A DNA stretch of 5,646 bases, taken from positions 1 through 5,646 of the forward strand of contig DIEE01000200.1 in the NCBI GenBank assembly GCA_002418465.1. The letters run 5' to 3'. Source of the stretch: Pseudomonas sp. UBA5782 (GTDB taxonomy: Bacteria; Pseudomonadota; Gammaproteobacteria; Pseudomonadales; Pseudomonadaceae). The position numbers and the translations under genes are program-made. The notes under the pieces are model-generated. The model made no database searches. It saw only the letters and a program-made list of their open reading frames with translations, and had not been told where the DNA came from. Position 1 is the first letter of the stretch. Each line of letters begins with the position of its first letter. Of the stretch, positions 1 through 3,412 are shown one piece after another.

Positions 1-384
1 GCGCTCACCCCCCGCGACGTGCTCGAACGCAGCCCCCAGCTCACCCGCGAGTTCCCCTGCCGCCAGGCGCTGATCAGCCGTGCCCGCCAGACCCTCGCCG
101 AGGCCCTGCCGCAGGCCCCCGGCCTGGACCAACTGGCGCGGCGCCTGCACTGCTCGCCGCGCAGCCTGCGCCGCCACCTGCAGGACGCCGGCACCAGCTA
201 CCAGGCGCTGCTCGACGAGCTGCGCTATGAGCAGGCGCGGCAGCTGCTGGAACAGGAACGCCTGCCGATCCATCGCATCGCCGAAGTCATGGGCTACAGC
301 GAAACCGCGAGTTTCCGCCACGCCTTCCAGCGCTGGAGCGGCACCACGCCGAGTCGCTTCCGCCATCCGGCGGCGGCCGGTTGA
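1..384 (+). CDS. AraC-family transcriptional regulator, C-terminal part (5' truncated by window edge)
   Basis: The reading frame is open from the first base and ends at TGA 382-384, giving 127 visible residues. This is the C-terminal DNA-binding domain of an AraC/XylS-type regulator, made of two helix-turn-helix units. HTH1 covers visible residues about 42-64 (LDQLARRLHCSPRSLRRHL), and HTH2 covers about 90-114 (IHRIAEVMGYSETASFRHAF). They are joined by the usual long linker helix (LRYEQARQLL). The closing SGTTPSRFR is the family's typical C-terminal signature. The N-terminal ligand-binding or oligomerisation domain is missing, so the effector cannot be inferred. The window edge, not a mutation, accounts for the missing start. 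The gene lies 141 bp upstream of the acetylpolyamine amidohydrolase on the same strand, so regulation of that gene is plausible but is only inference. The family assignment is secure; the specific role is unknown. Confidence 0.93.
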   Translation, partial: ALTPRDVLERSPQLTREFPCRQALISRARQTLAEALPQAPGLDQLARRLHCSPRSLRRHLQDAGTSYQALLDELRYEQARQLLEQERLPIHRIAEVMGYSETASFRHAFQRWSGTTPSRFRHPAAAG

Positions 385-525
385 GCGACGCGGACACGCA
401 CCGACAGAGGGCAGCCGCGGCCCCATCCTGTGGCCATATCGATCCCTTTTTGGCCGCTTTGCACGTTTCCTCGCGCGGCCAATCACCGGACACTGGAACC
501 CAGCCATCGCCTGGAGAACAACAGC
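385..525 (+). other. Intergenic region between the AraC-family gene and the amidohydrolase gene
   Basis: These 141 bp presumably hold the promoter of the amidohydrolase operon and any operator for its regulator. I could not pick out a convincing sigma-70 -35/-10 pair or a strong rho-independent terminator for the upstream gene. A T-run (447-451) sits between short GGCC repeats, but the possible stem is only 4-5 bp. An upstream in-frame GTG at 430 would add 32 residues (including FWPLCTFPRAANHRT) that do not resemble the family N-terminus, so the region is treated as non-coding. Confidence 0.5.
513..524 (+). promoter_or_regulatory. Ribosome binding site with overlapping A-rich AANAANA motif before the amidohydrolase
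   Basis: GGAGA at 513-517 lies 8 nt before ATG 526 and fixes that start. It runs directly into AACAACAG (517-524), which matches 7 of 8 positions of the AANAANAA catabolite-activity motif bound by Hfq with Crc in pseudomonads. The ribosome-binding role is well supported. The Hfq/Crc role is inferred from the motif alone. Confidence 0.55.
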
Positions 526-1554
526 ATGCTGACCATCTATAGCGACGACCACCGCCTGCACCACGGCCGCTGCGAGCTGATCGACGGCGAGCTGAAGCCC
601 TGCTTCGAAATGCCCTCGCGCGCCGACCACGTGCTGCAGCGCGTGCGCCAGCAGAATCTCGGCGAGGTGATCGCGCCGACCGACTTCGGCCGCGCGCCGA
701 TCGAGCGCATCCACGACCGCGCCTACCTGGAATTCTTCGAAGGCGCCTGGGCGCGCTGGGCGGCGATGGGCCGTCCGGGCGACCTGATGCCCTTCACCTG
801 GCCGGCGCGCACCCTGCGCGGGGTGATCCCGGACAACCTGCACGGCCAGCTCGGCTACTACAGCTTCGACGGCGGCGCACCGATCACCGCCGGCACCTGG
901 CAGGCCGCCTGGAGCGCCGCGCAGGTCGCCCTGACCGGACAGAAACACCTCGCGAGTGGCGCCAACAGCGCCTTCGCCCTCTGCCGTCCGCCGGGCCATC
1001 ACGCCGCCGCCGACCTGATGGGCGGCTACTGCTACCTGAACAACATCGCCATCGCCGCCCAGGCCTTTCTCGACAGCGGCTGCAAGCGCGTGGCCATCCT
1101 CGACGTCGACTACCACCATGGCAATGGCACGCAGTCGATCTTCTATGGCCGCAACGACGTGCTCTTCACCTCGATCCACGGCGACCCGCGCTTCGAGTTC
1201 CCGTTCTTCCTCGGCTATGCCGACGAGACCGGCGAAGGCGCCGGCGAGGGCTTCAACCTCAACCTGCCGCTGCCCGCCGGCAGTGCCTGGGCGACCTGGG
1301 GCGCAGCGCTGGACAGCGCCTGCGAGCGGATCGCCGCCTACGGCGCCGACGTGGTGCTGGTGTCGCTGGGCGTGGACACCTTCAAGGAGGATCCGATCTC
1401 GCAGTTCAAGCTGGACAGTCCGGACTACCTGCGCATGGGCGAGCGCATCGCGCGCCTGGGCAAGCCGACCCTGTTCGTCATGGAGGGCGGCTACGCGGTG
1501 GAGGAAATCGGCATCAATGCGGTGAATGTGCTGGAAGGTTTCGAAGGCGCCTGA
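526..1554 (+). CDS. aphA: Acetylpolyamine amidohydrolase (histone deacetylase superfamily)
   Basis: A zinc hydrolase that removes the acetyl group from N-acetylated polyamines such as acetylputrescine, giving acetate and the free polyamine in the cytoplasm. It has 342 residues, the usual full length. The numbering coincides with the Mycoplana ramosa enzyme as I recall it: the catalytic His pair is H158/H159 in RPPGHHAA; the zinc ligands are D195 and H197 in ILDVDYHHGNG plus D284 in SLGVD; the transition-state Tyr is Y323 in MEGGYAVEE. Y168 and F225, which line the substrate tunnel, are present. The segment around residues 81-100 corresponds to the loop that mediates dimerisation and narrows the active site in polyamine-specific members. 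ATG 526 is chosen for its Shine-Dalgarno and for the family-like start MLTIYSDDHRLHHG. There is no signal peptide. The sequence is very close to P. aeruginosa AphA (PA1409) as I remember it. The polyamine-binding-protein gene follows after 50 bp, supporting an operon. No key residue is missing. Confidence 0.95.
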   Translation: MLTIYSDDHRLHHGRCELIDGELKPCFEMPSRADHVLQRVRQQNLGEVIAPTDFGRAPIERIHDRAYLEFFEGAWARWAAMGRPGDLMPFTWPARTLRGVIPDNLHGQLGYYSFDGGAPITAGTWQAAWSAAQVALTGQKHLASGANSAFALCRPPGHHAAADLMGGYCYLNNIAIAAQAFLDSGCKRVAILDVDYHHGNGTQSIFYGRNDVLFTSIHGDPRFEFPFFLGYADETGEGAGEGFNLNLPLPAGSAWATWGAALDSACERIAAYGADVVLVSLGVDTFKEDPISQFKLDSPDYLRMGERIARLGKPTLFVMEGGYAVEEIGINAVNVLEGFEGA

Positions 1555-1593
1555 GCACAGGCGGCGATTCGATGTTTGGAGTTCATTTTCATT

Positions 1594-1615
1594 AGGGGAA
1601 GAACATGAAGAAGAT
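1594..1615 (+). promoter_or_regulatory. Strong ribosome binding site and A-rich start region of the binding-protein gene
   Basis: AGGGGAAG (1594-1601) is a strong Shine-Dalgarno with good spacing to ATG 1605. Two AANAANA-type octamers flank the start codon: AAGAACAT (1599-1606) and AAGAAGAT (1608-1615), each matching 7 of 8 positions of the Hfq/Crc motif. The second encodes lysines of the signal peptide, so it may be coincidental. The ribosome-binding role is clear; catabolite control is inference. Confidence 0.5.
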
Positions 1616-2705
1616 CCATCGCCTGCTCGGCAGCGCGATCTGCGCTGCGACCCTGCTGACCGGCGCGGCGCACGCCGCCGAACGCGAACTGCGCGTCTAC
1701 AACTGGGCGGACTACATCCTTCCGCAGACCCTCAAGGACTTCCAGCAGGGCAGCGGCATCAAGCTGATCTGGGACACCTTCGACACCAACGAAGCGCTGG
1801 AAGCCAAGCTGCTCACCGGCAACTCCGGCTATGACCTGGTAGTGCCGTCCAACCAGTTCCTCGAAACGCAGATCAAGGCCGGGGTGTTCCAGAAACTCGA
1901 CAAGAGCAAGCTGCCGAACTGGAAGCACCTCGACCCCGCGCTGCTCAAGCTGCTCGACTCGAACGATCCGGGCAACCAGTACGGCGTGCCCTACATGTAC
2001 GGCACCGTGCTGATCGGCTTCAACCCGGCCAAGGTCAAGGCCGCGCTGGGCGACGACGCGCCGGTGGACAGCTGGGACTTGGTGTTCAAGCCGGAGAACA
2101 TGGAGAAGCTCAAGGCCTGCGGCGTGGCGATGCTCGACTCGCCGACCGAGATCCTGCCGATCGCCCTGCACTACCTGGGCCTGAACCCCAACAGCACCAA
2201 CCCGGATGACTACAAGAAGGCCACCGAGCTGATGCTCAAGGTTCGTCCCTACGTCACCTATTTCCACTCGGCGAAGTACATGACCGACATCGCCAACGGC
2301 GACATCTGCGTGGCCGTCGGTTACTCGGGCAGCTTCTACCAGTTCGGCAACCGGGCCAAGGAAGCCGGCAACGGCGTGGTGGTCGACTGGCGCCTGCCGA
2401 AGGAAGGCGCGCCGATCTGGTTCGACACCTTCGCCATTCCGAAGAGCGCGAAGAACGTCGAGGAGGCGCACGCCTTCCTCAACAACCTGCTCGATCCCAA
2501 GGTGATCGCGCCGATCAGCGACTTCCTCGGCTACCCGAACCCGAACAGCGACTCGATGCCGATGGTGAGCAAGGAAATCAGCGAGAACGCCGGCCTGACG
2601 CCGACCGCCGAGGCGCAGAAGACGCTCTACACGGTCAGCCCGCTGCCGGCCAAGGCCGAACGCGAACGCACCCGCGCCTGGACCAGGATCAAGTCCGGGA
2701 CCTGA
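1605..2705 (+). CDS. Periplasmic polyamine-binding protein of an ABC transporter (PotF/SpuE-like)
   Basis: A solute-binding protein that captures a polyamine in the periplasm and hands it to an ABC permease, which is not encoded in this window. It has 366 residues, the usual length. Residues 1-24 form a Sec signal peptide: basic MKKIHR, a hydrophobic core, and AHA at the cleavage site. The mature protein starts with the family signature LRVYNWADYI. Compared with E. coli PotF from memory, the pocket residues W34, D36, Y37, S82, E182, D274 and Y310 are conserved. PotF W244, D247 and F276 are replaced by Y240, S243 and W272. A Trp at this last site is reported to favour spermidine in SpuE, whereas Phe occurs in the putrescine binder SpuD. 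The C-terminus RAWTRIKSGT is typical. A strong Shine-Dalgarno precedes ATG 1605. Its place behind the amidohydrolase suggests polyamine or acetylpolyamine scavenging. The family is certain; the exact ligand is not. Confidence 0.95.
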   Translation: MKKIHRLLGSAICAATLLTGAAHAAERELRVYNWADYILPQTLKDFQQGSGIKLIWDTFDTNEALEAKLLTGNSGYDLVVPSNQFLETQIKAGVFQKLDKSKLPNWKHLDPALLKLLDSNDPGNQYGVPYMYGTVLIGFNPAKVKAALGDDAPVDSWDLVFKPENMEKLKACGVAMLDSPTEILPIALHYLGLNPNSTNPDDYKKATELMLKVRPYVTYFHSAKYMTDIANGDICVAVGYSGSFYQFGNRAKEAGNGVVVDWRLPKEGAPIWFDTFAIPKSAKNVEEAHAFLNNLLDPKVIAPISDFLGYPNPNSDSMPMVSKEISENAGLTPTAEAQKTLYTVSPLPAKAERERTRAWTRIKSGT

Positions 2706-2721
2706 TCGCTTTCGACGCATG

Positions 2722-2748
2722 AAAAAACCGGCCACTGGCCGGTTTTTC
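2722..2748. terminator. Bidirectional rho-independent terminator
   Basis: The inverted repeat CCGGCC (2728-2733), loop ACT, GGCCGG (2737-2742) is flanked by an A-run (2722-2727) and a T-run (2743-2747). Counting the A:T pairs gives an 11-bp perfect stem. It lies 16 nt after the binding-protein stop and 14 nt after the stop of the opposing CBS-domain gene. Each strand ends the stem in a T tract, so it can serve both convergent genes. Confidence 0.93.
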
Positions 2749-2762
2749 TATCTCCGAATCGC

Positions 2763-3200
2763 TCATTCGCCGCGGATATAACCCTCGAGCTGCTGGATCA
2801 GGCTTTCCTGCTCGGCGGTGATTTCCTTCACCAGGTCGCCGATCGACAGCAGGCCGATCAGCCGACCCTCGTCGAGCACCGGCAGGTGGCGCAGATGGCG
2901 CTCGGTCATCAGCTGCATGCAGTCCTTGATGTCCTGGCGCGGATCGACGGTGATCACCGCCGCGGTCATGATCGCGCTGACCGGCGTGCCGATCGAGGAA
3001 CGCCCCAGCAGCACCACCTTGCGCGCGTAATCGCGCTCGCTGACGATGCCCACCAGCTGGCCATCGGCGTTGGTGACCGGCAGCGCACCGACGTTCTTCT
3101 CGGCCATCTGGCGCAGCGCGTCGAGCACGGTGTCCTCGGGCGCGATGGTGTGGATGCTCTGGATCTGCTTGCCCTTGAGGATTTGCGCAACGCTCTTCAT
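2763..3200 (-). CDS. Stand-alone tandem CBS-domain protein
   Basis: A small cytoplasmic protein of 145 residues made almost entirely of two CBS domains (one Bateman module). CBS1 covers about residues 13-65 and CBS2 about 78-130, followed by a short tail ending EGYIRGE that is typical of this proteobacterial family. Each domain carries the S-x-x-D motif that usually holds the ribose of an adenine nucleotide: S54-x-x-D57 in GIVSERDYAR and S119-x-x-D122 in GLLSIGDLVK. There is no catalytic or membrane domain, so it is probably a nucleotide-sensing partner of another protein, which cannot be identified here. The start at ATG (3198-3200) is chosen because AGGGAGA (3206-3212 on the complement) precedes it and MKSVAQILKGK is a typical beginning. 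A GTG-started 41-residue extension is rejected. The gene converges on the polyamine operon and diverges from the autotransporter. Confidence 0.92.
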   Translation of the reverse strand: MKSVAQILKGKQIQSIHTIAPEDTVLDALRQMAEKNVGALPVTNADGQLVGIVSERDYARKVVLLGRSSIGTPVSAIMTAAVITVDPRQDIKDCMQLMTERHLRHLPVLDEGRLIGLLSIGDLVKEITAEQESLIQQLEGYIRGE

Positions 3201-3347
3201 CGGATTCTCCCTGATCCCGCCACACGGCGGCTTTGGCTGTATTGGGCATAGCATTCCGTAGCCAACCCGCCAGTTCAAAGCGACATAACGCATCGAATCG
3301 ATTGAGAAAATTTCTTCCTGCACGAACGACGCGATGTAAGCCGGCTG

Positions 3348-3378
3348 TTACACAACCGTAAGATTGCATCGCTATAAA
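3348..3378 (+). promoter_or_regulatory. Possible sigma-70 promoter of the autotransporter gene
   Basis: TATAAA (3373-3378) matches the -10 consensus at five of six positions and lies 34 nt before the ATG. The best upstream -35 candidate is TTACAC (3348-3353), a partial match at a long 19-nt spacing. The -10 is reasonable and the -35 weak, so the assignment is tentative. Confidence 0.35.
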
Positions 3379-3401
3379 CGGCGCCAACCCTCGTCCACAA
3401 C

Positions 3402-3404
3402 AGG
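3402..3404 (+). promoter_or_regulatory. Weak ribosome binding site of the autotransporter
   Basis: Only AGG (3402-3404), 8 nt before ATG 3413, resembles a Shine-Dalgarno. It is much weaker than those of the three other genes, which suggests modest translation initiation. No other ATG, GTG or TTG codon exists in this frame between the upstream stop at 3359-3361 and 3413, so the start choice does not depend on it. Confidence 0.45.
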
Positions 3405-3412
3405 TTGCCGCC

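Larger units (their letters stand above)
3201..3412. other. Divergent intergenic region between the CBS-domain gene and the autotransporter
   Basis: These 212 bp hold the 5' regions of two divergent genes. The part from about 3275 to 3380 is visibly richer in A/T than its surroundings (for example GAGAAAATTTCTTCC around 3305-3318), as expected for promoter DNA. The CBS-gene ribosome binding site is at 3206-3212. An in-frame TAA at 3359-3361 prevents the autotransporter frame from extending upstream. I found no convincing promoter for the CBS gene. Confidence 0.6.

Noticed and set aside
431..455. Possible rho-independent terminator of the AraC-family gene around the T-run and GGCC repeats
   Set aside because: The potential stem is only 4-5 bp and the T-run lies inside the loop rather than after the stem.
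450..464. Sigma-54-like promoter (TTGGCC...TTTGCAC) upstream of the amidohydrolase
   Set aside because: The distance from GG to GC is 9 nt instead of the required 12, so it cannot fit the -24/-12 geometry.
430..525. GTG-initiated N-terminal extension of the amidohydrolase
   Set aside because: The extra 32 residues do not fit the family, and ATG 526 has a good Shine-Dalgarno and gives the standard length and active-site numbering.
1491..2735. Open frame on the - strand (414 codons) opposite the binding-protein gene
   Set aside because: It lies antisense to a clear full-length polyamine-binding protein, runs across the terminator and has a Val/Arg/Leu-biased composition typical of an antisense shadow.
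3201..3323. GTG-initiated 41-residue extension of the CBS-domain protein
   Set aside because: It has unusual composition (Cys/Trp/Pro) compared with the compact CBS protein, while the internal ATG has AGGGAGA at proper spacing.
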